Shown here in pieces: positions 39,703-50,931 of a stretch of DNA of 64,000 nt. Source of the stretch: Skeletonema tropicum (Eukaryota > Bacillariophyta > Thalassiosirophyceae > Thalassiosirales > Thalassiosiraceae); the NCBI GenBank assembly GCA_037178625.1, contig CM074144.1:992001-1056000 (forward strand), given 5' to 3'. The notes below the pieces were generated by a model. It ran no database searches. It worked only from the letters and a program-made list of their open reading frames with translations, and was not told where the DNA came from. A program made the translations under genes and the position numbers. The stretch's first letter is position 1, and the number at the start of each line of letters is the position of its first letter.

Positions 39703-40729
39703 TTTGGCACCCATCACAGAGGACTCTACGATCTGGGGATAGATTGTAATTGTATAACACATCTGGTTCGATACATACTATCTCTCTCTCTCGTCTATGT
39801 GTCATCAAGTTCATGGCACCATCTGATATCTCCGCACGAAGGAGTTAATTGGACAGAAGACTTTTGTCCAACTATGCACTGCAGAGTGCATCTTGATGTG
39901 ATGTGTATTATTTCATTTGTTGGTTCTCATACTTGATGGATCTACATTATTCACTCGGCACATCATTCTACTCAAGAGGAAAAACGAGACAATAAATAAA
40001 TTAGACATTGAATGAAATCACATCAGTAAATGCCAAATAACATGAATGTTTTGCAACAAATAATAGAGAGGATGCTCAGAGTTTTTGGATATTTTCTTCA
40101 CGCAATGTATTGCGATAAGAATTAATGAGATATGAAGTCATCATAGCCCCTCTCTTCTGTTCACAAGTGCACACATCATGTGCGTTGTTGCGACTCACAT
40201 CTTTCTGTGGCGGTCACTTCAGCTTCAGCCACTTCAGCGCAGCGCTATTCTGTCTAAGTTGACCCATCATGATGGTTTTGTGGGGGAGGTTGGAGGGTTG
40301 GAGGTTGGAGGATGTGGAGGATGGAGGTCGCCGTCGTCTGTCTCTGCCTTCTGAGATGAGAAAGAAAGAAAAGGAATCCGGCACTGACTCTTTTCCTATT
40401 TTCAAGAAGATTCCTTCGATACATGAGATCTACACACACCCGCTCAGTTGGGGTAGCTATATAGAGAGCACTTTGCTAGCTCTGCTAACAAGCAATGGAG
40501 ATGCAAACGAACAACGAACGTTTGCCCAACTGGAAACTCCCGCCCAACGCCGGCAAAATCGATATTGTAATAAAAGCTAAATGAAGACGCTCGCTAACCC
40601 ATTATTGTTGTTGGACGCTCATAAAAATTCATATTCATCATTGGACGAAAGCAGCAGCCGAGCAGCTAGCTGTGGAGATATAAGAGCAACTCGTCGACGC
40701 TTCTCCCAAGCTCAAGAAGAGATAATAAT
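39703..40729. other. Intergenic region
   Basis: About 1 kb with no recognised gene. Contains a CT microsatellite at about 39779-39793 and GGTTGGAGG-type repeats at 40286-40330 on the plus strand. The downstream 150 bp form the transporter promoter. Confidence 0.4.
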
Positions 40730-41928
40730 ATGGCTCCAACGGCCATGATGAACCAGAGCGATGACGAATTAATCACCGATACTCAAATTCATGAAGACAT
40801 CTCAGGCAGATCCAGCTTCGAGTCAGCTCACGAAGCAGTGATTAAAGTAGTTACCGACATCCGCCGAGACATATCCGAAGCACTCATCTCCAACATTTTA
40901 CTAGCAGTGATAACAGCAAGCGTCATTGTGGCATGGCTTTATCCAAAGTTGGGAGCTGTATACGTTCAACCGGATATCAGCGCTAGCTGGATAGCAGTCG
41001 TGATTATATTTTTCGTCTCAGGACTTTCCATGGATACTGCTTCGATTATCCATGCAGGCAAAATATCAAATTTAATGTGTTCGTCCAGCTATTCAATTTT
41101 GGATTCATATCGGCATTTTGCTATTTGTTGTCATTGCTCGTGATGCAATATGAGGTAATGCCAAACAGTCTTGCGAAAGGGTTGGTAATTTGTTCTTGCC
41201 TCCCTCAGTCGATCTGCTCAGCGGTTGTGCTTACCAAGTCAGCTAGGGGTTGTCCAGCCACGGCAATGATCAATGCTGTGTTTTCCAATTTGGCTGGCAT
41301 TATTCTAAGCCCAATCTTGATATTCTGCTACTTGGGTGTTAGCTCGCACGTGGATAAGTCGCTTGTCATACCTATGCTACTTCTAAAAGTTGCACTTCCA
41401 CTATTGGCAGGTCAACTGATACACTACTTCTTGATTTCCAAAGAAACGATATCGCAATATGATCATCCATTGAAAGTTATACAAGAAGGTGCTATGGTAT
41501 TCATCATCTTTTCAACGTTCAGTCAATTATTCTTACAGGGGACGGGAACAACATTATTCGATGTGGCAGTGATGATTGTCTTTCAAATAGTCATAATGAC
41601 CATATCAATGCTTTGGGTGTATATGCTATTGCATGTATTTTTCCCAATGCCAAAATCGGAGCCAAAACTTCATGCTACAGGATTATTCTTGTCAATCTCA
41701 AAGACAATGCCTATGGGTATTCCCTTGATCAATGCGTTGTACAAAGACCATCCGAATCTGGCTCTGTTCACTCTACCATTGCTCGTTTGGTATCCGTTGA
41801 CCATCGTCATGGGTATATTAATTGCACCAAGAGTGTCTCAGTACGTCAAGTATGAAGAAACCTTGCTGAGAAAATGGCAGGCTGAAAAGCAACAAGCTGA
41901 GATGATGGATTACCATCAAGTTGTGTGA
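40730..41928 (+). CDS. SLC10A7-like (bile acid:sodium symporter fold) membrane transporter, one frame break
   Basis: A polytopic membrane protein of the SBF/SLC10 superfamily, closest in motif style to SLC10A7. Residues 58-75 form the first helix (ILLAVITASVIVAWL), followed by IIFFVSGLSMDTASI, the conserved GLSM/L motif. After about 41065 the frame shifts by one: the first frame runs into a stop in a poor sequence, while the second resumes with FVQLFNFGFISAFCY and continues to the end through CSCLPQSICSAVVLTKSA, MINAVFSNLAGIILSP and TLPLLVWYPLTIVMG. The gap fits one missing nucleotide near AAAATATCAAATTT; with it the protein has 399 residues. SLC10A7 in animals affects calcium handling and Golgi glycosylation; the substrate here is unknown. 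Confidence 0.75.
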
Positions 41929-42316
41929 CAAATAATAATATACATTGCCTTGATTGCTTGGTTCTTAGGAAAAGTTCAAAAGTATTTATGAAATCATTGT
42001 TCAAATAGATTGTAGAGTATGAGTAAGGTCCATTCAGTAAGAAGTGATGAATCTTTGTTGGCACTTACTACTTCTATGAGGATAAACTTTGCGGTGCTAC
42101 TCCAAGCACACACAAGCTCGACTGCGAGAAAGTGACATGTCCCATCGGACTCACCGACGTCACCAAGGCTTTTTTCGAGACGAAGTTTACATCCTGTGTG
42201 AACAACATCATGGGAAGCAATGCAAGTATGCAAGCGCTGCCTCAAATCAAGCTACATTACATACTGTCGGAGTATTATTAGTGCATCATCACGACCAAAC
42301 TCTGCTTTAAAATGCA

Positions 42317-43744
42317 ATGGTGCTGTTGAGAAGTGCAATACGGAATGCATGGCCGCCGAAGACCGAGACTCAAGTACAGGAGGATGGATCTTTTACTGCA
42401 AGAAATGTCGTCCTACAAGAAGGTGTTTACTGGGAACTCGTCCGCCCCTTTACACCCGTTGAAGACCGTGTGATTGTCAGCAAGAGATGTACCACTCGCT
42501 TCTATGCTGGAAATAGAGAGGAGCTAAATCAATCCTGTCTCAAGAAGTTTGAACGTCGTGTCAAGGTGAAGGATGCCGATGGACGCTGGGTAGATGGCGA
42601 GACTGTGGTTTATACTAACATTCCCATTGCGACGGGAGAGCCCGGCACACATAACTTCCGACTAGAGTTTGGAGAAGAGGCACAGCATGCTACAGAGGGA
42701 AATTCCGTGATGGACCCCAAAGAAGCACTCGAGATACTACGTGCTGCTAGAAACGGATGGGATGCACACCTTTCCAAGATTCCAACTTCGAGCTCAAGAT
42801 TGGACGCCTGCCTAAATCTTCTGGCAACCACAGGAGTGAATGGATCATGTTCATTTCTATTTCACGGAAAAGGAGATATTCGTGATGTGGTGCAATTCCA
42901 TGCCTCGCTAGACCCGATGGCACTCAATGTGTCTGTTTTCCACCCTACTTATCGTGGAGATCCTGCCCAAGAAGTTGGGAAGATGTATTCATATTCGCTT
43001 GGATGGTCAAATGGAGCATTTCCTAACACACAGCTTGGCTGCTGGATTGCACGCTATATGAATAGTGTCCAGCAGGGAAAGGAAAATCATCAGCTACAAG
43101 ATTCTTCCTCGAGATACGAATCCATTGTGACCGAATTACTTGATGCTGGAGCAGATGTAAGACCATTCTTTGAGTCGCATGAGCACCCTCTCAATAGGCC
43201 TTCTGCTCTTACTGCCGTATCAGCAATCAGAAGGGTATTCATTGAAACCTTGTATGGACAAGGATTGAGTATGTGTGACATGATGAGACATTATTTGAGT
43301 TCTTCTTCTCGGGTCGATAATGACGACGACTGCACACAAGAGCTTCGGTCTCTCCTTGACATGCTTTCCAGAAAATCCAAAATTGAACTGAGGTTTAATG
43401 TTGGAGAATGGGTCGAATGCAACATGCGTGAAGGGTGGGAGAGCGGCGTAGTAATGAAACAGTGGACTGGCGGATTTACATACGTTGTGGTACTTGCAAA
43501 TGGAACTATCGCTAGCTCTCCATTTGATACAGATGAATACATCCGTCGTCCCAAGCTTCGATTCAGTGTCGGAGAAAGGGTTGAATGTTGTATGGACGAA
43601 GGATGGATGCCTGGTACTGTAATGAGACATTGGTCAGACTTGAATGGTTTTCCTTACGAGGTTGTGCTGGATAATTGCACGAAAGGAGAGCTCTGCACAG
43701 CCCCCTGTGACTTGGACGGTTATATTCGGGCTCTGAATGAATGA
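42317..43744 (+). CDS. Hypothetical protein with two C-terminal SH3/Tudor-like repeats
   Basis: Not assigned to a family. The last 115 residues hold two copies of a module of about 55 residues: RFNVGEWVECNMREGWESG and RFSVGERVECCMDEGWMPG, each ending near DEYIRR / DGYIRA. The [F]xVGxxVEC...GWxxGxV pattern is common in algal proteins and looks like a small SH3-like barrel. The N-terminal 330 residues contain short hydrophilic segments but no motif I can name; LLDAGADVRPFFE may be a single ankyrin-like unit. The start at 42317 is the first ATG of the long frame. Coding-like sequence upstream (about 42075-42290) in other frames may be a missed first exon. Confidence 0.6.
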   Translation: MVLLRSAIRNAWPPKTETQVQEDGSFTARNVVLQEGVYWELVRPFTPVEDRVIVSKRCTTRFYAGNREELNQSCLKKFERRVKVKDADGRWVDGETVVYTNIPIATGEPGTHNFRLEFGEEAQHATEGNSVMDPKEALEILRAARNGWDAHLSKIPTSSSRLDACLNLLATTGVNGSCSFLFHGKGDIRDVVQFHASLDPMALNVSVFHPTYRGDPAQEVGKMYSYSLGWSNGAFPNTQLGCWIARYMNSVQQGKENHQLQDSSSRYESIVTELLDAGADVRPFFESHEHPLNRPSALTAVSAIRRVFIETLYGQGLSMCDMMRHYLSSSSRVDNDDDCTQELRSLLDMLSRKSKIELRFNVGEWVECNMREGWESGVVMKQWTGGFTYVVVLANGTIASSPFDTDEYIRRPKLRFSVGERVECCMDEGWMPGTVMRHWSDLNGFPYEVVLDNCTKGELCTAPCDLDGYIRALNE

Positions 43745-43978
43745 AGGAGGCATTGCATGCACTTTCCTTCATATTGAAAAGAACGAAGTATTTGATATTT
43801 GAGACAGGCAGAGATTTTCGTTGGCTGACATATTGAAAAGTGAATGTGTTTACTATTCATAATGTAATTTGTAATAAGAATTGTGCTCGCGTATTCACAT
43901 GCCTACTCTCTTGCTGTCATCATTTCTGCTCACATTCAGTATCATCAAACTGCACTGTATACTTTCAACTTTGACACC

Positions 43979-44404
43979 TCATATTGAATCTGCCACTTGC
44001 AGCATAGCACATCCAGCCACCACAAATAAAATTGCCACAATCTTGACTGGATTAATCGTATCACCAAAGTATAAAATCCCAATCAGAGACGTAAGAGTAG
44101 TACCCACCCCACTCCAAATTGCATACGCTGTCGAAAGCTCTATCCGTTTAAGTGATAATGGCATCAAGACGAATGAAAACCCGTAGAAAAGAAAGATGGC
44201 TATGGATGGTAGAATTTGGGTAAGTCCATCGGACAGTTTCATCATGGTAGTTCCCATTACTTCGCATATGATTGCTGAAGCTAAGAATAGCCAATATATG
44301 TAGGTTGCGTTGTTGTTGCTGCCATTATTGTCTATGGGAGATTCTTCTTGAGTGAATGATCCGTAGCTGTGGTCAACTTCGAGTTCAACCTTTTCTGTGT
44401 ACAT
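43979..44404 (-). CDS. Small multidrug resistance (SMR/EmrE-like) transporter
   Basis: A 142-residue membrane protein with the four-helix SMR fold. It has a soluble N-terminal extension of about 33 residues, then YWLFLASAIICEVMGTTMMK, where Glu48 matches the essential Glu14 of EmrE. Next come YGFSFVLMPLSLKRIELSTAYAIWSGVGT (split: FVLMPLSLKRIELS and AYAIWSGVGT), GILYFGDTINPVKI and a final helix LFVVAGCAMLQ. EmrE-type proteins exchange protons for lipophilic or guanidinium cations as dimers. The ATG at 44404 is chosen; an upstream GTG is unlikely. SMR proteins are mainly bacterial, so transfer is plausible. There is no intron. Confidence 0.88.
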   Translation of the reverse strand: MYTEKVELEVDHSYGSFTQEESPIDNNGSNNNATYIYWLFLASAIICEVMGTTMMKLSDGLTQILPSIAIFLFYGFSFVLMPLSLKRIELSTAYAIWSGVGTTLTSLIGILYFGDTINPVKIVAILFVVAGCAMLQVADSI

Positions 44405-45075
44405 GTTGTCGGCTTCTAACTTGATGTTATGAGATGGATGAGTGAACGACGAGCACACAAGTGATATTTGCAGTATGATTATGTTGCAGCATCAGTAGAG
44501 CACCAACAAAATGATAGCTCTGGCTTGCAGTAAATATTACAAAGGCTTGCTACATCATCAGCATCTTGCTTTGATGTGTTTGCATTTTGCGTCAGTGTGA
44601 ATCTTGAATCACGGACAGGGAGACGGGACTCGGGACTGAGCACGAAGCTCGCCCACGCTATTTTGTACCGCGCCCACCATCACACGCAGCATCATTTTTC
44701 ATTTTTCATTTTTCACTAGCCTCGCTGACGCTCGTCTAGCCGCTGCGCGGGTTTTCTAAATAAGAGAGGAGGCACCGGCTATCTACTACGATATTGATTG
44801 TGTCTACTTATATACATAGCAGTATTCAAATAGTACGTTATGTAACACTTTAATAATTATGTAATAAAGGTTGTACATTGCCTTCTACGAATGCTGTGTA
44901 GTGATTACTGAGACACGGTTGGGAGAATATTGATTTATGTGAGAGGGATTATCTATGAAGAGGTTTAATGTGAACGTGTGGAAACGATTGAAGACAGGTA
45001 GGAAGAAATTAGAGCGAGATGTAAATCATTTGGTGAAATAATATTCTACAGGACTGTTAGTATGATTTGGCAGAG
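44405..45075. other. Intergenic region
   Basis: No gene or clear repeat, apart from a short TTTTTCATTTTTCATTTTTC run at about 44696. It holds the SMR promoter. Confidence 0.35.
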
Positions 45076-45415
45076 TTAGTACCCACTCTCGGATTCCTTC
45101 TTAATGTTGGTGAAAGTGGTGATGTAATTGACGTTAGAAGTGAGAGCCTTGTTGTACAATGTAAGAGTATCATGTTCATTTCTGATATTGTTGAGGGTTT
45201 CAAGATCGACCCCAGAACTCTGTGCTAAGTTACACACAATATCAAATTTTGTTTTCCAGTTAGTCAAGGAGCAATTGACCTGTTCGATCGTGGTCTTTGC
45301 ATCATCCAAATCCTCCTGTACGTTGTTGAGGATGTTGGAGACATGGATGAGGTGTGTTTGGAGATGAAGGTTGATCTCGGCAGAGGATAGGGTGGTATAA
45401 GAGTCGATCGAAAAT
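45076..45415 (-). CDS. Small hypothetical ORF with helical character
   Basis: The frame ending at 45076 is open from about 45415 (ending LYNKALTSNVNYITTF...). It encodes about 110 residues, including HLIHVSNILNNVQEDLDDA and LDLETLNNIRNEHDT-like helical segments, which read as coiled coil. The first ATG would be downstream at 45309. Upstream is a GAACGACA microsatellite. No family recognised. It may be a fragment of a larger gene. Confidence 0.3.
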
Positions 45416-45449
45416 GCCCGTGAAGGCCAAAGGACACGCCAAAGGGCCC

Positions 45450-45500
45450 GGACAGAACGACAGAACGACAGAACGACAGAACGACCGACCGACCGAACGA
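45450..45500. repeat. GAACGACA/GACCGACC microsatellite
   Basis: Tandem GAACGACA units followed by GACC GACC GAAC in about 45450-45500. It lies between the small minus-strand ORF and the NASP-like gene. Confidence 0.7.
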
Positions 45501-45585
45501 CTTAGCTCCTCTCATTATTTAGATTTTCATTTTTCACAGCTGAAGCCGAGCAGTTGGTTGGATTGCTGTGGTAGTGGTGAAATCC

Positions 45586-46871
45586 ATGCAAAAACAAAAG
45601 ATGGATAACATAATTAAAATCACCAGCGACGCCAGATTTCGTTTGGCCAGAAGTCTCATGACCAGTAGTGGCAACGACGGCGGTGCAACCACCACCAAAA
45701 GCAGCAGCGATGAGACACTCGAAGGAGCAATTGATATCTTTGCCTCTTTGCTCGAAGAGACTCGCAATACCTGCGGTGAAACTAGCTTGGTTGCAGCGCT
45801 GTGTTATTATGAATATGGTAATGCGCTTTTTCGAGCGGTTGTACGGCGAAAGCCTTTGGATGGTGATGATGATGATGATGATAACACACAGCAGAAGCAT
45901 GAGGAAGATAGGAAACCGGCAGCGAAAAAAACCGAGTGATTCTGCTGGACGGAAACGATCTCTTGATGATGATGACAATACAAAGGAATCTGATCGTGCT
46001 TCGAGCGACAAAAAGGCCAAGATAGAGAATAATGATGAACAAGAGAACAATGATGAAGACGACATCGCCCTGGCATTGGAAATGCTGTCAACTTCCTTTT
46101 CCATCTATGATTATTGGCACTCCACCGATGATGACGACGACAACAACACAAAAACAATACCAGACGAACAAGAAGGAAAACAATACTCCCTGACACAAAT
46201 TCCAAGAGTACTCACCACAATCGGGGATATTCATTCCCATTGTGGCAAATTTGGAGATGCAGTCGATGCATACTGTAGAGCTTTGCCATATCGCGAAAAG
46301 GCGTGGGAAGAGCGACAACAACAACAACAACAAGCTAATAATAAGGCCAAGGGAGAATCTTTATCGGCGGTGGAAGATTTAAAGTGTCAAAGGCTTGTAG
46401 TTGAGACGTATGCTTTGATAGCAGAGGCGCTGTTGGCATGCAATGATGGCGAGGATGTAGTCTGTGCGAATGATGAAGAAGAAAATGAAGAAAAAGATAA
46501 TAGCAATTTCGCAACTACTGCGAAGAAGAAATGTAATACTAAAGAGGGAAAAGTGCTGGTTGCATCGAAAGATAGAATTGATTTTGCAGAAAGTCATTAT
46601 GAAACTGCTCGAGAAAAACTGCAAGATATTGGTACGTTTTTCTGCGTGTTGTAATTATTGCTATACTTGCCCGTCGCTACATAGACGACTTTGTTCCTAA
46701 CATTTAGATTACTCTATCTTCAATCAATCGATCGTAAAAGTGTACCAAATGGGCAAAATGGCAGCTACCAAAGCTAATCTTGGAGATGAGAAGAAAGACA
46801 TTGGTTACTTGGTGATGATGTTGGTGGGAATTGGAAACACCCTCGAGCCTTTGAAGACAAAGAGGAGCTAG
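45586..46871 (+). CDS. NASP/SHNi-TPR-like histone chaperone
   Basis: A probable nuclear H3-H4 chaperone of the NASP/Hif1/Sim3 family. Exon 1 runs 45586-46631, a GT-AG intron follows, and exon 2 is 46708-46871 (ending KTKRS). The TPR pattern is seen at the N terminus (GAIDIFASLLEE...ETSLVAALCYYEYGNALF), then an acidic interruption with DDDDDD runs, and a second block (IALALEMLSTSFSIYDYW). TPR-like helices follow (LTTIGDIHSHCGKFGDAVDAY, split here as LTTIGDIHSH and CGKFGDAVDAY). The acidic stretch inside a TPR is the hallmark of the family. One extra A in a run of seven near 45927 breaks the frame; with six As it reads AAKKPSDSAG. Start at 45586 or 45601 is possible. Confidence 0.72.
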
Positions 46872-47626
46872 ACACTTGCACTTGACATATAAAATTCATA
46901 GAAAAGAAATTCATATTTTTGGTCAATGATTGGTTCTTGCGTACTAACTACAATTGGCTATCAAAATTCTCAAAGTCCCTCCAGCCCAACCGTATTGGGC
47001 ACCAATTGAACAGCTTTCATCTAACCATATCTATGGCAACCTGCAACGTTCAAGGTCCAAAATGCCAAGAAGAACGGTACCAACGCTGTGATTCGTCACG
47101 CCTTTTCTCTAGCCTCCCCTCTTCTCTTGCCCATATTTCACTTTTTCACAGTTCACAGACGATGACGAATGTGGCGCAGTAGCAGTAGAGAGTATTATCT
47201 TCCAAGGTATGAAAGTGTAGCTTGTTTCAATTGGCTGATGGCGTTGGCAATTTGTGAGAAGACGATGATTGAGTGTGACGAGCGGTGGATAGCCGCAACG
47301 AACGCATGTCGAGGGACTTGTCCCTCACTTTCTAGCTGATGTTTTTTTTTCCACCATTTTTGCTAGAACGGATGCATGCAATATCAACAAGGAAATCCTT
47401 ATTAAAAGTGGATCAAGTGATTTTTATTGTTTGTTTCGTATAAAAGATTTCCGACATCATAATGTATCGGTGGCGGCTGCTCTTACTTGGGGTTTCAGTT
47501 GTGATCTGATGGCACCTTATTTCTACATCATGTGCGCTAATACATACTTTTTTGGATCGTCTCTTGATTGCACACACAGGCACCACAAAGAAGCAACACA
47601 AGGAGTAGATACATCAAGTAGATAGC
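46872..47626. other. Intergenic region
   Basis: 755 bp without a recognised gene. Holds the NASP-like 3' end and the promoter of the next plus-strand gene. Confidence 0.35.
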
Positions 47627-48967
47627 ATGTCATCATCTACGAGAGGTACAATTGCATTCTACTTCTTGCTCTTATCATCATCATCTCAATCAAGCGGCTT
47701 CCTCTCACCAGAAAGATCAGAGCGAAAATCATCCTCCATCATGAATGACGGATCATCGTCAACTCTTTTCCCACCCGAGTCCAAGTTTCATCCCAATCAA
47801 AATGGTCTATCCAGGAGACGTCGCTGGCTTGTCGTGGACTTTGATGGTACATGTACAGAACATGACACAACGCCATTGTTACCGAGGCTGGCAGCTTTTG
47901 CCACACGTAGTCGATCGTCAATAATATCCCAGTCAGGTGGTGGAGCGGGAAAAGATGATAACACATTATCATCGTCAACAACCAAGGACGGAGAAGGCTA
48001 CAATCATCAGCAAGATCTACAAAAGCGTCTTGATCAATTCCAACTACTAGAAGATGAATTTATGAAGAGGTATGGAGAAGCAAGATCAAACATGTTTAGT
48101 AATGACGATAATGATCAATCGACAACTTTACATGATGTGTTGGATGCACTCGATGAGCCTTCCTGCATAGTCACGGATATGGTCAGTGCAAGTGGATGTT
48201 TGTCTGGATTGGGTCATGCTGATACAACAGAGGTAGAGGGAATGTTGAACCTTCACGGAGTTACAGAAATTGACAATGATACAAGAGAAACAACGTTGGA
48301 AAACGAGAACAATAGGGAAAATCATTCTGATGACAAGGTAGTTGTGCGTTTACGGCATGGTTGCGAGAGCACACTATCAAGGATACTACTTGACGACACG
48401 TCGAATTCAAACGAAGGTGCACATAGATGCCTCGGATGGAGTCTAGCGATTTTGAGTATCAACTGGTGCCCAGCACTCATTGACGCCTCTGTTGTGCAAC
48501 CTGTATTGCGGAGACGGAGAAGCCTTATGAGTATTAAATCATGCGATACAGAAGTGCCCATATGGAGCAATGAAGTGGATAGAGATGGTGTTGTGACATT
48601 GCATGTGCCAGGAGCTTTAGCAAAGCGAGACCGAATTTTGGAGTTGAAGAGGTCTATCAAGCAAGATCATGATCTATCGCAGAGTATCATTATATACGTG
48701 GGCGACAGTTCGACAGACCTCGCGGGTCTGTTGGCAGCAGATGTGGGTATTATCATGGGGACATCAAGCTCATTGATACAGATTGCCAAAAGTTGGGGAG
48801 TGCAGATTCTTCCACTGAGGCATCGTAGTGAGCACGGCTTTCAGAGTTTTGTTACATCAGATAAAAGCGATGAAAACGCTGAAAAGAAGATTCTCTGGCA
48901 AGTAGATGAATGGGATGAGATAGATGAAGCCCTGAAAGAGATTGACGAACTGTGGAAGCAAGTATAG
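47627..48967 (+). CDS. HAD-superfamily phosphatase, TH2 C-terminal domain-like
   Basis: A hydrolase of the haloacid dehalogenase superfamily, 446 residues, one exon. Motif I is WLVVDFDGTCTEHD with the nucleophile Asp. LSINWCPALIDAS and YVGDSSTDLAGLLAADVGI (motif IV) match the HAD domain of plant TH2, which dephosphorylates thiamine monophosphate, and TSSSLIQIAKSWGV completes the similarity. The TENA domain of plant TH2 is not present. The leader (FYFLLLSSSSQSSGFLSP) is hydrophobic with Phe after SSG, so plastid targeting is possible. Two Ser/Asn-rich low-complexity insertions lie between motifs. The thiamine role is inferred by similarity; the substrate is unproven. Confidence 0.72.
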   Translation: MSSSTRGTIAFYFLLLSSSSQSSGFLSPERSERKSSSIMNDGSSSTLFPPESKFHPNQNGLSRRRRWLVVDFDGTCTEHDTTPLLPRLAAFATRSRSSIISQSGGGAGKDDNTLSSSTTKDGEGYNHQQDLQKRLDQFQLLEDEFMKRYGEARSNMFSNDDNDQSTTLHDVLDALDEPSCIVTDMVSASGCLSGLGHADTTEVEGMLNLHGVTEIDNDTRETTLENENNRENHSDDKVVVRLRHGCESTLSRILLDDTSNSNEGAHRCLGWSLAILSINWCPALIDASVVQPVLRRRRSLMSIKSCDTEVPIWSNEVDRDGVVTLHVPGALAKRDRILELKRSIKQDHDLSQSIIIYVGDSSTDLAGLLAADVGIIMGTSSSLIQIAKSWGVQILPLRHRSEHGFQSFVTSDKSDENAEKKILWQVDEWDEIDEALKEIDELWKQV

Positions 48968-49142
48968 ATGTCAAAAGGTGGCGTTAGGACAGTGCGCAAA
49001 GTTTTACGAAAGTACCATATGCTCTAAATTACTTTTCTCTTACACACAAAAGTTCTGAGCCAGCAGGAAGATGACATCGCTATTCCGATTGTTTGAGTTT
49101 CATCTTGGTTTTAAGTATCTAACCATGATCTAATCAGCAATT

Positions 49143-50288
49143 TCAAGCTTGGAAGTTCGCAAGCATCTCAGTAGTGAGGTCAAACATATTTTCACCATTG
49201 ATGACAATTTGCGCAGCACGTCGCAAGGTTGGCAGGTTTGCGAGCGTAGGAAGTGGCGAAGCTGAACCGAATTGATCAACTGCGTCTCTAATAATTTGAT
49301 GAGTTTCATCTCTGATTTGATCCATTTCATCGTTGATTTGATCAAATTCATCACTGATCAGATCGACTTCATCTTTGATTTGATCAATTTCATCTCTGAT
49401 CAAGTCTAATTCATTTTTGACTTGTTGATCCCTATTTTCGAGTTGCTGCACTTCGTTACGTAGCCATGCAATACTTGGACCATCACCTTCGCGATAGCGA
49501 GTTCTCAGAAGTTCGCGTAGGTTATTGCAACTCTCTGCGAGTTCGTCATTCATCAGATTTGCATGATCATTCCTCTCTCTGACCTCCCGATTTCTCTCAC
49601 GGACTTCTCTAGTTCTTCGATTCAACTGATTCTTCCTTTCATGTACTTCGTTCAACGTGTTAGTTATAGCGGCTACAATGGCCGACCAATACGCTTCATG
49701 TTCATGGACGGACCTCCAAAATACTTCGTTGAGAGATCCGACACCGTCGTCATCACGAGTTTGGACTTCTTCGCGGCCGAGTAATCTTGCAAGAATGTTA
49801 TCAGCACCAGCAATATCAAATGTAGAAGCCAAATCAGCAGCAGCAGGACGCCTGCCAGAAACCTGTTGAAGCACACCATCTGCCGATTCAATGGACGTGA
49901 ATAGAGTACGACAAAGAGGACATACATTGCGAGCACCAGCCCAACGAATGATACACTCAGCGCAGAACGTGTGCTCGCAGCCGCTGATAGAGGCAATGCT
50001 ATCAGCGCTAGGTTCCTCAAGACAGATGCAGCACTCATTCCCCTCTACACCAGCAGATAATTCTTCGGCGGAGCTCACGCTATCTTCGTCGCAGCGAAAG
50101 TCCGCTGTGGCCGTTGGACTCGTCGAAGCTGCGGTCGAGCGTCTTCCTCTCACAGGCGCCAGCGAGGTGGCGAGTAACACCAGCGTCATGATTAGCATCG
50201 TTGTCAACATCGCTGCCAATCCTGCATTTGCAACAATAGCTGCAGGGAAAGCGGACCGGTGAAGAGGTGTTTGGTGAAGGTGTTCCAT
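49143..50288 (-). CDS. Membrane-anchored RING-finger protein with heptad-repeat coiled coil
   Basis: A probable E3 ubiquitin ligase. Near the N terminus is a transmembrane helix (LTTMLIMTLVLLATSLAPV), then a C3HC4 RING at about residues 86-127: CCICLEEPS, CEHTFCAECIIRW and CPLCRTLF. The C-terminal 180 residues are coiled coil, including RREVRERNREVRERN-like basic turns and five near-identical heptads (IRDEIDQ, IKDEVDL, ISDEFDQ, INDEMDQ, IRDETHQ). Start is the first ATG at 50288. Same strand as the DUF2807-like gene upstream of it. Confidence 0.85.
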   Translation of the reverse strand: MEHLHQTPLHRSAFPAAIVANAGLAAMLTTMLIMTLVLLATSLAPVRGRRSTAASTSPTATADFRCDEDSVSSAEELSAGVEGNECCICLEEPSADSIASISGCEHTFCAECIIRWAGARNVCPLCRTLFTSIESADGVLQQVSGRRPAAADLASTFDIAGADNILARLLGREEVQTRDDDGVGSLNEVFWRSVHEHEAYWSAIVAAITNTLNEVHERKNQLNRRTREVRERNREVRERNDHANLMNDELAESCNNLRELLRTRYREGDGPSIAWLRNEVQQLENRDQQVKNELDLIRDEIDQIKDEVDLISDEFDQINDEMDQIRDETHQIIRDAVDQFGSASPLPTLANLPTLRRAAQIVINGENMFDLTTEMLANFQA

Positions 50289-50931
50289 TGTGACGTGACG
50301 AGATGAAAGATTATGAGCACTGTTCAGTTTCAGTTCATTTCTTTTCTGGACAAGTTCAAGTAAGTCGTGATGAGTATGTATTCGGTATCGTAGGTAGATG
50401 AAGATACAAAGTGCGTCTTCGGGACTCGGGACCAGCCCGAGCCCCTCCAGGTTTAAATTCTTCTTTCTCTACTGACACTGGTGTCTAGAGAGTAGTGACT
50501 AAAATAATCTATCTATCTATGTAATCTACGCACGTGCTTGAAATTGACGCTCGCTTCCATACTAGAAAGGTATGGTAAGCCATAGTAAGCTGCATAAGAT
50601 GAAGAGGAAAATAGAAACGGTGATGAAGATTGCATACTTGCGTATCCAATGAAAGGCGTCGAAGTACTTGTGATGGTATTGGGAATACCTGTCACAATTT
50701 CACAACTTCTGATAAGAGTAGCACATTTAGAGTATGGTCTCATCAGTCTCAATTAATGACGGATCATCGGAAATTAATTGAATTCTACTATCGTACAATA
50801 CTTTTGCCTTAGTCAGCCCATTGAGACCTCTAGACTAGTATATATATATGAAGTAGATTCTTGTGCATGATATATATCTCTCTCTATCTCAATCCAACCG
50901 ATCACTAACTAACACACGCAGAACCTCTTGC
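50289..50931. other. Intergenic region
   Basis: 643 bp between two minus-strand genes. Contains a short TATATATATA run near 50840 and CTCTCTCTATCTC near 50878. No gene seen. Confidence 0.35.
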
